A stretch of 64,000 nt of DNA from Chaetorhynchus papuensis (GCA_013396525.1 VWYX01000885.1:248001-312000); one strand, 5' to 3'. Positions 46,801 through 60,560 are shown, numbered from the stretch's first letter. Translations and numbers: made by a program. The notes: generated from the sequence alone by a model not told the origin.

Positions 46801-49246
46801 GATGATAGTGAGATAATTTCTGATGCAGGCTCCTGGTTTGGCTCAGCTTGGCAGCTTTCCGGTCATGCCAAGCATGAGATGTAAGCAAAATAGAAGGAGC
46901 CACATCCTCAGTGCTGCTCGGAGTGCCCGGCATACATAGGAGCCAGCTGCCGCTCCATGATTTAGGATTATTTATTTAGGCCACTCACTGTGGCCTAAAA
47001 TAAAGCATTTGTGTTATGCTTTTTAAAGCATATGTATTTGTGGTTGCATATTGCATTCTTAACCTTCATTAACTTGTAGCTTTCTTTGGACTTTCACTCT
47101 TCCCTGCATTCCCACTTACTTCCCAGCTCACATTTTCAATTCTGCCTTGCTATTGAAAACCCTAAATTTGGCTTCTAATTCTGAGCCAAATTCCCACAGC
47201 TGCTGTGGGAAGGGAAGGAACCTCCCAGTACTTGCTGGAGCTCAGCTCAGTGGTAGACTGAATTGTAGCCTCTCCATCTGTTTGCATTTTTCATGTTACT
47301 TACAAATTAAAGGCATACATCGTGGTCTGCTTCCACACAGGCAACACACAGGTATGATTACAGAAATGAGGACATGGCGTTATACTTAATTCGAGCATAA
47401 AACTTGATTCTGAAACTTTTAATTTTGCCAAATTCCTATGGTATTTCTTTCCAAAGTTTGCTGCCTTTTCTTGACAGCATTAGATGAAACCATACAGCTT
47501 AGTCTTTCTTGAGAGGAAAACACAGAGATGATACCTTTGTGGATACCTTTTGAGAAGCCTTTTTAAACTGCCTCCTGCTAGAAGGCAAAAGAGTGAAATC
47601 TAATTTACACACTGCTGGCCATCATCCCTGGTATTTCCTGTATGTCTTTGTACTGATGCTGTACAAATTCTCTTAAAGTGCTCTGAAAGAAATAGATGGA
47701 TTAAATGATACTTAGGAAAGTTTAGACACTGCTTAAGGTGTGCATTATTGTATCTGTTCTCAAATGTGATGTGTGGGCAAACTGCTGTGCCTGCTCACTC
47801 TCCTGCTTCAGCAAAGAGGGGCTCCCAGGGACATCTGGCAGCTCTGCATCCTCACACTGGTATTGAGGTTAGCAGAACCAAGAGCTCTGTTGCCAATGTC
47901 CATCTTTATACTGAAGTATTTAAATCTTATAGCATGTATGATGTGCTAGGTCCCTTCAAAGCTTTATTGGTCCTATTGCTTAGGACCAATATTGTAGTCA
48001 TATTAACAAGCAGTAGTATACTTCTTCTTTGTTTTCCAGACTTTGTTGGGTGTTGTATTAGTAGTAGTGATACAAATTTTGTAGTGCAATTGCTGTATTA
48101 ACGCTAAGATTTTAGTATTTGTCATTTTAGAAAATGCCAGTGCACTTGTATGCTCAGAGTATTGGCAGACGCTGGTACAAAACAGTCCTGGGCTACAGCT
48201 AAAAGCAAAGTCTAATTCCCTCACAGGCAGAAGCATATTCCATAGGAGTGAAGGTTTCAAAGGTTTGCCTGTGAAGTTCTACAAAGTCTTTACTGTGGGT
48301 GTGTAAAATACAGCTTTTCAGAGTTCGGACATTTTTTTAGTCCAAATTTGAGTAAATTATCAAAGGAAGAGCACAAGGCACAAATCTGGGAGAAAAGACA
48401 TCACCCAGACAAATGTAAAGTCCCTGCTTTAGAGCATTAGACAGATTTTTTCAAAGAAAATGCCCCTTCATGTTTTAACACGAATGCTTATTTTCCTTGT
48501 TCTCATGAATACATTCAGCTGGTTTTGGACAGAACCTTTCTAAAGATTACAATATAAAATATGGATGGGGGGGTTAGAAAATTTCAGACCAGATTATTAA
48601 AGTAGGGAAAAATTATAAGTAAAGGAAGACCCAGAGTTTCCAGGTAAGGGAACTCTGTGCGAGTGGACACTTGCAGGGAGTTGACCCTTCAGCACCCTTC
48701 AGAGGGAGAAGACAGTGAAGCACTTGCAGATGGAATGAAGAAACTTGCAGTTCTTTGATGAGAATATGGCTTTTCCTATATTGTCCCTCAAGTGTCCTAC
48801 CCATTGATTATCCCAGTCTATAAATGTTAATCTCACCACTTCTTAACCAATAATTTCCCACAACACAAATATCATCATTTCCCATTATACAAATATTGGT
48901 AATTTGGGTTCTTCAGTTTGTGTTTGGTGTGTACTATTTTTGGTGCTTGACAGCAGAGCAAGTGGTCAAAATAATAAAACAGACAACACAATCTGAATCT
49001 GGTCCCCTCTAGAGCAACCTAAGTTGAATTTCAGAATCCTCCTTCCTTCAGAGAATAAGCCTGGCTATGTAGTGGGGAATGGGTGTCTGATTTAGGTAAG
49101 GGAGCTGCACATAGGTGTGACTTTGTTCCCTATTATGATATTTCCCAATTTTCTACTGTTTCTTGGAATGGGCTGCAAACATCTAAGAGTACTTCAGAAA
49201 GTGATGCCAGGGCTGTTGTATAGTATGTGTACATATACATATTCAT
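43900..49246. other. Intergenic beyond CYP1B1, no gene seen
   Basis: AT-rich sequence with short uninformative open frames. The only structure noted is a hairpin-forming inverted repeat at 47965-47991. A CYP1B1 antisense RNA could start from the island and run through here, but no exon can be supported. Confidence 0.5.
47965..47991. repeat. Inverted repeat with 11-bp perfect arms and 5-base loop
   Basis: TATTGGTCCTA (47965-47975) is matched exactly by TAGGACCAATA (47981-47991) around TTGCT. It could form a stable hairpin in RNA or cruciform in DNA. Confidence 0.8.

Positions 49247-49277
<31 letters not shown>
49247..49277. repeat. Compound (AC)n(AT)n microsatellite
   Basis: Seven AC units run directly into about eight AT units. 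Likely polymorphic in length. Confidence 0.95.
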
Positions 49278-52200
49278 GATGTATTCTTGCCCTTTTGAAG
49301 TCAGGCTAGCGAGTCTTGGCTAGATGTGCTCACACAGTTGTTTTCATGGCACAGGCGGTGTGTGTCTCTTTTTTGGGCTTCTATTCTAACTTTTGAAAAG
49401 CCTGCTCTGCTTACCTGCACGTTGACATGGATATGTTGAATTTTCTTGCACTATTAGGCATGGATTCCACAGCGCCTGGAGTAATTTCTTGTCCAGAAGA
49501 TTGAAATTTTATAATGGGAAGCCTTCAGTGTTTAAAAACATTGTTACCCTTAGTACTGCTGCTTCCAGGTTTTCAGGTGCTCTGAGAGAGGAGGTGGCAC
49601 TGGTCACAAATTGATTGTTGAGATGGCAGCTGAACCAAAGAGAAACACAATAGTTTGCCCGTCATGAGGACTTTCCCTAGCTTTTAATCATGAAGAGACA
49701 GGCCTCTAGCTGGGATTTCCCAAAGGAGATTCATGTTACGGACCTAATAAATTTCATGTCAGTCAAGGAGTTGCTTGTAAATGTCACCCCTTAGATAGCC
49801 CTGCTCAAATGAGTCAGGAAACATGTTCACCCCCTCCTTCTCCCTTCCATTACTGCAGGTCAATAAAATGTTGAATAGTGTTTGTGAAAAAGCTACAGAG
49901 TGATAGATCATCCACCAGAAACAGTGGTTATGCCATATTGGCTTCACTGAAGTATTCTGTCAGGTGAAAATGCACAAATCTGAACCAGGACCTTCTGTGA
50001 TTTGGCTGATGAATTTCAGCTGAGGAAACATTTGCACATCCCTCTGCAGCAGCAATTCTTGGCTTCCTCTGCTCTGTTGTGCAAGGGTTTGGTGTATTTG
50101 CCTGCAGCAGTAACTGCATTTCAATGGTAAATGAAATGACTCAGACACTGGGGACTGGGATGTATGCAGGTAATACCCTAGCCTATAGAATTATTTATGC
50201 TCTTCCCCGGGGTAGGGGAAATGGGAGTTATTTGTTTGCACATTTTTTAATTTGAAGAAAGATTTGGAGAATGTATATTCAAATCAGTGGAATAAGGGAA
50301 ACTCCCTTTGTGGTATCTGTGGTCAGTGATGGAAAATGGAGCTTAGGAGAATTTTGCAGTATTCTATGTAAGGGCTGCAATCTCGACAAGTTGACTTCTC
50401 CTGTAAGACAAATAATAATAATAACAATTTCCCCTGCCCCTCAGTAAATTTTTCAGGAAGAGAAAGTGGTCTTGACACATACATGCTCCTAGCACTTGGA
50501 AGCAAACCCAAGGAAGTGTCGGTTTCTGAGCCATTCAGGTCTTCTAACCTTCAGCAATGGCAGATCAAAGACCATGAGGGAAACAGGCTGCAGGTGCCAG
50601 TCAGGGCAGGTTTCATCTTGTCACAGCACTCTGGGAAGAGGCATTTGCTAATGTCTGTTAATCTCATGGCACGCCAAATGAGAAAGACAGAAAAAAATTG
50701 CCATAAATTCTTCCCTTTCCCAAGCAACCCACACCCAGGCTCAGGGTGGCTGCACAAATGCTTGCTGGCTTCCTCTAGAAGGGAGAGCAGTGTGGGAGCC
50801 TGTGCCTGGCCTGGGGTGGTAGGGCAGATCTGGGGTCACCCTGCAGCTGGCTCTGTCAGGGAATAAGGGTTGAAGCAGCCTCAGAAGCAGCAATGCACTG
50901 GAGGTGGTCAAAGCAGCAGTAGCTGAGACCATGAGAAGAAAATTCTTCCAATGAACAAGGTCTAAAGTCCATCCTAGCTGTTGTTGTCTCCCACGGAAGC
51001 ACTCACTCTGCAGCCAAGGAGGAAGCTTAAAATGCTGTGCAGTGCCATGGGAAAGAGGTAGCAGCAGTGGAGGTAGCAGGGTCTTTACCAGATGCAGGGA
51101 AAAGACAGGATTAGGCACAGTTTAGGGTGCTGTAGGGGATGTCTTTGGCCAAAAGCCAGATTTGCCCCTATCTTTCTTTTGAGGTGTAAATGGCATGCAA
51201 GGAGGCTTCTCTCAGTGGCTTTCCTGTGAAGATAAATAACCTGATCCCCCGGTTATTATCCCCCTGCTCTCCTCCCCTTCCCCCTGACTGACTTTGATTA
51301 TTGTAACTTTACATGCGCTTTTAATTTGCGTGCAGGCAAGTACAAAGGCACAACCGGATATACCTGTTATTTGCCAATGACCTGAAAGAGCATAGTTTAT
51401 GTTAAGCCTTGGGTTATGGTAAGGTTTGCACGCGATTCCTCAATATACATGCTGCAGGCAACTGATGGATGGAGGTGATGGAGGGTGGAGGAAAGTTTTA
51501 AAGTGACAGAACCTGATCTGGTTCCTAATTAACCCACCATTTACGTAAAGGCCTCTATTGCAATTTTGTGTAGAGATCAAGTCTTGCCCTTTCTTCAGGC
51601 AAAGAATGTATGATCGCATTATCCAGGCCGTAGTTTGTTCATGGCTGCACCTGATCATGAATGCTTTATGAAAATTAGGCAAAAAAGACAGGTAGGATAT
51701 TTACACCTGCCTGTTTGTACATACTCTTCCATGGCAGGCAGAAGATTGGAAGTGGAGGAGGAAGCTACAAATGAGAAAATTCATGGCAGCAGAGTCAGTG
51801 CAGAGTGTTCAGGGATGCAGCTCGACTGAGGTGTGGGGGCCTGAATAGAAAGGGGATCCACATTTTGGTGCATGGGACTCAGCCCCCCACCGTTTGGAGA
51901 GGTTTCATTTGACCTAGACTCCCTCAGCAAGATATAAAGAATACCCATCCCTCACGGGTCTCATAGTTACAGCAGAAGACACGTAGTTACAGCCAGGAGA
52001 TGCGGGGTCCAGTGCTCAGCCCGCACACTGACTTGCTCACTCCATGGGGAAAGCCTAGTGATGTTTGCTAAAAAATTCTTTTCAGTGATTTCACATCAAA
52101 ACAGCTAGGTCTTCAAGCAGAAAGGAAGTGTCTTTATCTGCCAGGCAAATTAATTTTTAGGTCTTAAACTTCAGTGGTTTTATTACTGGTATGTGTTGTA

Positions 52201-53062
52201 ACCTAGTGTAAAAGGCTGCACCAGAGGAATTAATTACACATTTCACTTGGAGGTTCAGGAGAGGGAAAGGATCCCGCTCATTCTCAGCTGCACCTCTTAT
52301 CTCCAGAGAGTTGAAAGCAACATGAGTTAAATGAAGCTTTATTGGATTTAAAGAACAGGTCTTCTACTCACACTTCTCTCAGAAACAGTGGGACAAGGTA
52401 CAGAAAGTCAAGTGCTACTCTTACAGATGAGGGCATCATAAAGTGATTGTTAAAATCACAAAAAACAAGATGGACCTATTGTTACAAGACCTCTGTAAGT
52501 TTGCACTTCTGGACATAAGTACATTTAATCTTTTTTTTTTTTGCCTCAGCTTCCCCCTAAAATTGGGAGTGGTCATTGTGTGTGGATCTGCCCAGTATCT
52601 GTTCTACTGTTCTCTTTTGAACTCTGCCTTCCACCTTCACAAGCCCACAGTCATCAGGCAGCCATGGTCCACTTGCGAAAGGCATTTATCTGAGTCAACT
52701 TTCAAAGAAATCCATTTGATTCTCCCTCCTCTCCTCTGCTATTTTTTTGCTTCTTGCAACCCTCCTTATCTGCCCTTTTGAGGAATTGGTTTTATTTTAA
52801 AAACTCTTTTTTTCCTTATTAGTTTACCATTTACGCTGTTTTTCAGTTCTAAGAATCCAAAATATGTAACAGTTTTGCATATCCGCATTGTAATTCTTCC
52901 CCATTTGTCTTGATACTTTATAGGAATGTAGAACACACACATCTAACAGCAACTTCACAGAAGCTGTGAACTCTTAAACACATGGTTGTTCTTTCTGTGG
53001 TCAGTATATTTATAAAAATGTAAATGTTGTACAGGCTTGTTCTAAGGAAGAAAGATTTTCAT
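49278..53062. other. Intergenic, no gene seen
   Basis: No recognisable exon, RNA gene or repeat family. A T-run of 12 lies near 52531-52542. Confidence 0.5.
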
Positions 53063-53258
53063 TAAAAAAAAACCCAACCAAAACCCAATCAAACAAAAAA
53101 AACCCCAACACATTTTGCAGTCCACAACCTGATTTTTTAATAAGTGTAGCAAAATTACCTAATGTTTCTGTAAGCACTGATGCACAAAAAACCCCAAAAA
53201 AACCAAAACCACCACCCCCCCTCAAAAAAACCCCAAAAACCAAAAAACCAGACCAACC
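53063..53258. repeat. A/C-rich low-complexity tracts (AACC/CAAAA type)
   Basis: Two tracts, 53063-53109 and 53189-53258, are built almost only from A and C in short runs, with about 80 bases of mixed sequence between them. They could be degraded simple repeat or the decayed tail of a retroelement; the source is not identifiable. Confidence 0.8.
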
Positions 53259-54119
53259 TTGAAGTGTTTTGCACTTAGAAACTTGAAAGAGTTTGAAATG
53301 GTCTGCTCCAGCCCTGGAATAAAGCATTCACAACAGCCAACCCTGCTGTGACAGGGTTAAACAGTCAGGAAGGGGTTACAGGCTGCCTGCTTGTCACTCG
53401 ATTCATCAGGAGTTTAGATGAAGATGTGTGCCCTTTTTCTGGCATGGAAAGCCTGGGAGCCCCTGCAGCTGGCTTTGGATGAGGGAATAGCTTTGTTTTG
53501 TGTTACTTTAGGAATCTGATGTTTGGATAATAAACTATATCCTGGAGCGAAAGCTGAAGAAGACTTGGGTATTTCTTTGCCTTGACCTTTCCCTTCCCCC
53601 TGGGCAAGAAAGCCCACCAGCACACAGGCTGTGAAAGAGCATGTGACAAGCATAGTAAAATATTTTCCTTTTCCTTCATTAAAGTAATCCTGGGTTATGT
53701 TATTGAAAGAGAAGTGTGAGGAGGCAGGTATGAAGAAGTTGTAAAGAGGCAGCAGGCCTACATTTCACTTGTGCATGCAAGAGAAAGTCCTACTGAAGAT
53801 AAAAAGTAGATGAAAGTAGAGTGATTGAGATTAGTTCAGGATATCTATCTAATACACAGCAGGCTGCAAGCATGGGAAACAAGCTTAGTATCCCAGGTGA
53901 TTTGGGTATGCTGCAGGGAAGGCTGGACACCCACAAGATGAAGTAATAGCAGTACAGAGAACTAGATACAGATGATATTGGTTCATGGTGCCTATCTGAT
54001 ACTCAGTAGTTTCAATACTCATGTCCCTGAGTGACAACCTCGCCTGAGAAGGCAGCCTCTGCACAAGCATCAGGCAACTTTGTCAAATTTAATTAATGAA
54101 TGCACTGTATTCAAGAGAT
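53259..54119. other. Intergenic, no gene seen
   Basis: Nothing recognised beyond ordinary AT-rich sequence. Confidence 0.5.
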
Positions 54120-54345
54120 GCCTGTAGCAAAGTTTAAGAGATGGAAACCCTTTGGCTTGCTTAGGCTGATGAGGACTTCAGTATTTAGGTGGAGGTCTTA
54201 AAAAGTAATGAGGACCGAAGCTGTGTTTTCTAGCTCTTCTGGATGTCTGGCCAAAACTTACACGGTCACCACACAAGATTTAAATGTAAGAAAAACTTGG
54301 TACCATGACAGCACTGGAAAAGGCTCCCATTGGTGGCTCGGCAAG
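54120..54345 (+). mobile_element. Eroded CR1-type LINE fragment
   Basis: The + strand keeps scattered CR1 landmarks in order: 'ttgcttaggctgatgaggac', then 'agatttaaatgtaagaaaaa', then 'cactggaaaaggctcccatt'. These correspond to the C-terminal coding end of ORF2 (the IRKNFF ... HWNRLP part of CR1). Frame is lost. Boundaries are approximate. Confidence 0.5.
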
Positions 54346-54484
54346 TTAGAAAAATGTTTCTCTGCTGTTGTCATGTACATGGTTCTACCTTATTTTGATT
54401 GGTGTGAATGAGTTTGACTGTGTCTCATTTCAGGGTTGTTGTGGCCTGTGGTGTCTTTGCAGAGCAGGGATGATGGCTGCCCTG

Positions 54485-54514
54485 GTGCACTTTAGTGCAC
54501 TTTAATACACTTTT
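54485..54514 (+). repeat. 10-bp tandem repeat, about 3 copies
   Basis: GTGCACTTTA occurs twice exactly and then as the variant ATACACTTTT. Confidence 0.7.
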
Positions 54515-57500
54515 ACCAAAGACTGCAGGTGGGAGCAGCCAGGGAGCTGCCTGCTCTGTGCTAGCCCATACACCTTTTCTCTTGCAGGCTTCTGAAGCTG
54601 TCTCGTCTTTGTCCTGGTAATGTCACTCATATCTGAGTGTTTTCTCAATCCTATTTGTTGACAGTCTTGTTAAATGATTTTACTGTGATTTTTAATGTTC
54701 CCATTGATGAGCAGTACTCCTTTCTGGTAACATTAGCAACTGCAACCCCTTCATTTAACTCTCCTTCAAGCTCTTAATTGTTGGAAGCCAAAGTAGCAAA
54801 GCATGCACACTCCTCTCCAGCCAGTCATCTCCCAGCATGCTGAGCTGTAGGATCCATGGATGCATAGTAATACCACCTCAGTGTGCTATCAGATCATCTG
54901 GCACAATAAACTTGTTCTATCAGTTTTTACACTTTATGCTAGCTGCCTAAGGAGACGTGATACCTATAAGAGCAATATGAAAAGAAATTCTTTCTAGTCT
55001 GGCATTAGCTCTGCACAGCTGACCATGTATCTTTAGAATAATCTGGACTAATCTGAACTGACAGAGCAAGTTTGGGGCAGTTTTGGGTAGCCCTGGTATT
55101 TTAGATATATATTCCGAGTAACCTTGGCTTGTGGAGTCGTATTACTGAGCTACTGCCTGACTTGTGCTGTATGGAGCATAATTCTTACTCTTCCATCAAG
55201 GTCAGCTGAAATCATTATTCAACAGGTAAGTACATGGATTCTGTTTATTAAGCCAGCATTGGACATTTAGAAAAGAGTTGCTTCCTGTGGTGTTAATGTA
55301 CCCCTCCTCAACATATTTTGCTCTGCAGCATCCTTGTTACACATTGCGGGATGAATTTTGACTGGGCTCTTCCCTATTTGGTCTTGATTTAAGATTAGGC
55401 AGCCATCGAGATTATACAGCAAACCAGTTTGCAATAAGTAGAAGTAACTCTGTCAATCCGTTGTACTAAGTAGAGAAGAACAATTTAGGTATAAGGAGTT
55501 ACTTACATCTAAATTCCAGCCAGCATCTGAAATAAATCACCTAGGGACACAGATGTATTTGCATAAGTGTACACAGATCATATTGATAGTGTTGTGAACA
55601 ACATTTTTTTATCAGCTAATCACAGACCCTTTCGCAATCATTTCTAAGCACAGAACTACAGCATATTTGTGAGGTGGGTAATTATTAAAATTCCATTTTA
55701 GAGAGCAAAACAGAGAAACAACATGATTAGGGACTTTCCAGAGGCCTTCCCTGATATTTTTTACTTGTTTGGCAATAAAAGAAAACTTAATTACTTCTGT
55801 TCCTGTACTTTATCAACAGACTTACATTCTCTTTTCATACTTTTGTCTGGCATTACCTGTTATGCCTAGTATCTTTTTACATTCAGGCTTAACCTTGCTC
55901 AGTGCTTCCACAGATGGAAAACATTTGACAGATATTTTTCATCTTACTAAGAACATGTGAGAGAAAATCCCAACATCTTCTATACCAGGAGGAATAAATA
56001 CATGCACCTGCTTCTGCTGATTCCCAAACCTTGTTTTGACGAGTCAGACCTGTATTTATATGATCTGGGCACCACACTCACTTCCATCTTAATGCCAAGT
56101 GCTGAGGCTGGCTGATGATAATGGCTCAGCCTACTTGAAATATTTTCTTGGCACCTCTTATAAACTTCTTTGGGAAATCTGTCAACAAAACACAGATTTG
56201 AAACACCGAACGTGGCAGGAAAATAATTGTGGCAAAAAATAGTCAGCTCCACATGTGATCAGGGAAAGCACCTTTGGTTACACCTGTCAGGTGCTGTCTG
56301 GGACAAACGACTCCAACTCTGCTGTGGATGTGGTTATGGCTGGCTCACGGGAGAGGAAACCCATGCATGGTTCACCTGCTGAGACCTGGAGACACACCTT
56401 GGCTGCAGGTGCACAGCTCCTGTACCAGCTCACAGTACCAGCAATGCATGTGTGAGCATCCAGAGGACACGGAGCCCCCACTGGGACCTCTTGTTCCTTG
56501 GCTTTGTGTCCCCATGCACAAAGTGAAACAAGCAGCCTAGGAGGTCAAGTGGCTGAAAACTACAGCTGGGAATTGCCAAGAAGAAGAAGAATTACAGATC
56601 TGGAGCCATGGAGGGCTGAGGAATATCTCCAAGGATAACACAGACCACCCTGCTGTTGCCAAACGTGGATCAAATATGCCTGTAATGCTTCCAGCAGATG
56701 TGTGTCTGAGCTCTCCTGAAAACCCTTTCCTCTGGAGATCCCACTCTGTCCTTTGACAGTACATCTGGGGTTTAGTTGCCCTTTGCCAAATGTCATGCTT
56801 TGGGTTTCCTTCTTGCAGTTCAGACACATCACTTCTTATTCATTAAGGATACAGCGAATAAGTTCTTCTGTCTACAGCCTTGTGTATATTTGAAATCTGA
56901 CATGGTGTTTCCCCTTCGTTTTCTTTAGATAAAGTCTTCTTGTAAATTATAGCTCCCAGAGTTATGGTGATTCTTGTTCATTTTTTCTCCAGGCACCTTG
57001 CTATTCCCCCATGTTATTCCTGCTCTAAAACAGGACAGAGTATTCAAAAAAGTACAAGTGAGGAGAACAAAAATATTTTGTTCTTTCAAGATAAATCTTG
57101 TGACACATCACTCCGGGATTGCTGTTTGTATTAGCTTGTGGCTCTCTTTTCCAAGCAGGAAGGGTTTTCTTTTCAGTTTTATATGTCCTGAAGAAAGATC
57201 TTGTGAGGTAATGAAAAAAGCTGAATAAATGCAGTAATATAATAGTTAAATATGTGGATGTGTAGCTCCCTTTGATTTTCATTGCTTTTATTAGTTGTAT
57301 TATCATAACAATGTTGTGATAATTAAGTGTTCCCTGTTTCCATGGGAATGACACAGGGATTTATGTGTCTCCAGGAGCAGCTATTTCTACTTTAGCAGAA
57401 GCTATTTTTATCATCTTCTTGGAAAACCCTTCATTTATTCCTGACTTCTCATTCTTATCTCCCAGAAAGTCTATTTTGACGCTTGAAAAAATACAGCAGT

Positions 57501-59934
57501 GTTTATTTGGGTAGAGGATACAGTAGGATCATCTTCTTCATCAAAATCATCTTTCATTTCTTTCCTTCAGTATCTATCCATTCCATCTCTTCAGAAAATG
57601 TCTCTGGTATTTCAGAGGCATATCTTTTGTCATTAAAAATAGCTGTGCTATTTGGGACAGAAAGTAGAAAGAGGGCAATTTTGTAAACTGGGCAGATGGG
57701 AAAGACTCTAATGCAGAAATCAATTCCTGCTAGGATAAATTCCCTCTCTGAAGCTTCTGGAAGTGCAGTAGCTCCACATCCATGGTAACCATCACTGCTC
57801 ATAGCAGATGTGGAGGACTCATTTAATTACTGCACCCAATTATCAGATACTTTCCCTATTAACCACATGAAATGTGGGATTGTTGTGGGATTTAATGGAA
57901 GTTACAAGGCATTTCTGTATTCCAATAAGGTTCTTCATGTGTTCCTCACATGTGGCTTAGCATATGCAGTAGCATTTCTTTTGACTTGGACTTTCTTTGG
58001 GGCAGTTGGGAGGATCTCTGTGACAGCAGACCAGTTTTCCATGGCGTATGTGGCTGATTCCTTGATTTTCGCTGAAATTTTCTTCTATGATCAAGCTGCT
58101 GTCTTCTAGCATGAGAGGCATACACTGCAATGAGAGCAACGGCTTGGAAAGATTGTGAGTGAGAATGAAGACAAGAATCATTAGTAGAGAATGTTACAAA
58201 AAAGAAAACACCACAAAATACTTGGCTATGGTGTGGAACGTTGAAACGATTAAAAAGTGAGATGTGTCATTTTTTTTCTTCTAGCTACATGCAGCATGTG
58301 TTTCCCATGTCTCATATTACAAGCAAATGTGAACTGAGGGTTTATGGTAATACCACCTAGGAAGTATGATATCATCTTCCCCACAGGTGGTAAGTCAGTT
58401 TTCCAAGGTGTGTTTACACGGAGCACTTCAGAGCACTAGCACACACACAAGATACTTAGGCAATATCTGTAATTATGGAGGAGTTTGAGGAATAAACACT
58501 GTCTAGCCAGGTATGAATTGTAAAACACCTTATGGCCAAATATGTGATGTCATTCATATTATCTTGGTAAATACTTGTTAGGGCATGAATTCAACTGAAG
58601 TTAAATGAAGCTGATAATGTGGTTTATAGGTGCGAGCACGCAGAGCTTTTGTAATCAGACTAGTTGTTAAAAAGATAAATAACTGATAGTGCGGAAGCAA
58701 ATTTGCTTGTATTTTGACATTTATAAATCCTGTGTTTCAGGATGATGGTTTGTTTTTATCTAAGTTGTAAACCACAAACATAACAAATTGTACAAGATTA
58801 CTAGAGGAAAAGCGACAAACATTATCATCAGTCACATGCCCAACTTGATACATTTTTTCTCCTTTTGGGTCATCAAAGGACTGAATACCAAAGATTGTTA
58901 AGATTACTAAAGTATTAGCTTCCTTTTATATTCTTTTATTTGTGTTTATTGAAACAATTTCATGAAGTTTAATAGGCTGGAAATTACCCTTGCCAGCTAA
59001 GTCTGTTTGCTATTTGTTATTTTTTTTACATTGGAAGCTCATACATAAAAAATGTACTTAGAAGGTGTTAAATGGTGTAAAACCATATCTCTGTATGTCA
59101 CTTCAGTTCCAGTGCCTGCTCCAGGACAGATTCACTGCTGTCTTTCTCTAGGACCTGGGATATATTTGACAGAAAATGGTACAGAAGGGTAAGACTCTAT
59201 GTCCTATTGCCATTGCAGCACTGGTCTCTCACTTTATTTTTCGTTGTTGTTTTTTCACAGTCTGATCCCGTTCAAGTGGCTTAGCAGATGTGCTTGACCA
59301 CCTACAGCCTTTTTGGACTGTTTTCCTTCCTGGCTTTTCAAGCTCAGCTATTCATGAAATCTGAACTATGTGTTGATCTCTGAGGCTGTTCCAACTTCCC
59401 TTAATGCAGCAATTATTTAAAAGAAGTAGGCAGCAGTCCTGCAAAATATTTGTCCACATTTCTCTTGGATGCTTTCCTTTAGTGAGCAGATGAGAAGAGT
59501 GTCTGGTTTAAGCTAGTTTCCTGGGGAGGCAAAGCAAGTGCAATACTTGCTGCCTGCGCATATGTGTGTGCCTTAATGACCCACAAACAGCTTTTGAACC
59601 CACTGGCCTCTCTAAACTAGAGGAACTGAGATCCCCAGGGTCCTGGAATTCCTATAAACTTCAGTCAAACTGAACGGAAGAGAGATGTATCATCAGAGGT
59701 TTGCTGAAGGGCATACTTCATCACAAGCTTATCCTTTAATAGACAATTCAGCCACAAGACCCTAATCCACAGGGGCAGGCTCAGTAGTTTCACTGATCAC
59801 AGCATGCTGAGTAGTTTACATCCCTTGGCCAGAAGTGAAGCAGTGGTCTTGTGGGTGGAAAAGTCTTGAATTTTATTAAATACTTTTCAGTGCATATTTC
59901 TCTTGACTTCCATGTCTGTCTCTTGATAAATTTG
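54515..59934. other. Intergenic, no gene seen
   Basis: AT-rich. Two neighbouring - strand open frames at 57957-58181 and 57554-57802 were examined but have no recognisable similarity and are of chance length. Confidence 0.5.
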
Positions 59935-60215
59935 TTTTCTGGTCATTTTATGCATCATGGAGCCCCACAGGGCTTGATACTGCACCCACTTTTTGTGCAT
60001 ATATATTGCTTCTCAGTGCAGCTTTTCACTACAGAGCTACAAGGCATTGCTACATTAATCATCCTTCAGCACTCCTTCTTTCCTGATGTGTCACATTCTT
60101 CTCGTTCATGCTGTGCTCGAGAGAGAGCATTGATAGTGCACAAGTTTTTGATCAAAAAAAACCTGAACAAAACCAAAGTGATATTTTGCCAGTTTTGTTG
60201 TTTATGTGTTAGTTA
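59935..60215 (+). mobile_element. Decayed LINE reverse-transcriptase fragment
   Basis: The + frame reads HHGAPQGLILHPLFVHIY, close to the non-LTR reverse-transcriptase motif G(V/A)PQGSxLGPLLFxxY. About 60 residues later it reads KKNLNKTKVIFC, resembling the LNxxKTEVxxF block that follows in CR1/L2 elements. The YADD block between them is not preserved. This suggests an ancient CR1- or L2-like copy. No terminal sequence is recognisable. Confidence 0.45.
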
Positions 60216-60309
60216 TAGTGTCTATTTATAAACTCTTTAATCTGTAGCACTGTAACATTGCTGGTCTTCCTTTTCCTTCTTCTTCTCTCCAAGAAGATGT
60301 CTCTGACTG

Positions 60310-60560
60310 TCAGTCAGAGCTCTTCCCAGTGGCAGCCTCAGGCCCAGCTGGATCCCTGGAGGGATCTGAGCCTTGTCGCCTCCTGGGGGTGTGGTGGGGG
60401 CTGCCCCAGAGCTCAGTGCCAGCAGGGGCTGGCCTGGGGACAGGCAGGGCACCCCGTGGGGTGGGGATGCCCACCTCGGCATGCAGTACGAGCTGGTGCT
60501 GCACAAGGCCTTGGGCAGCGAGAGGGCCTCGCAGCCATGCAGGGGCAGGCTGCTTCCTAG
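60310..60560. other. GC-rich patch, no gene recognised
   Basis: About 250 bases of G+C-rich, G-run-rich sequence with moderate CpG inside AT-rich DNA. Open frames on both strands have no recognisable similarity. No donor-bounded ATG exon comparable with the one at 21689 was noticed. Confidence 0.45.

Noticed and set aside
57554..58181. Pair of - strand open frames with cysteine-rich and acidic parts
   Set aside because: They are 74 and 82 residues, in different frames, with no recognised family and a gap containing stops. Lengths are within chance for this sequence.
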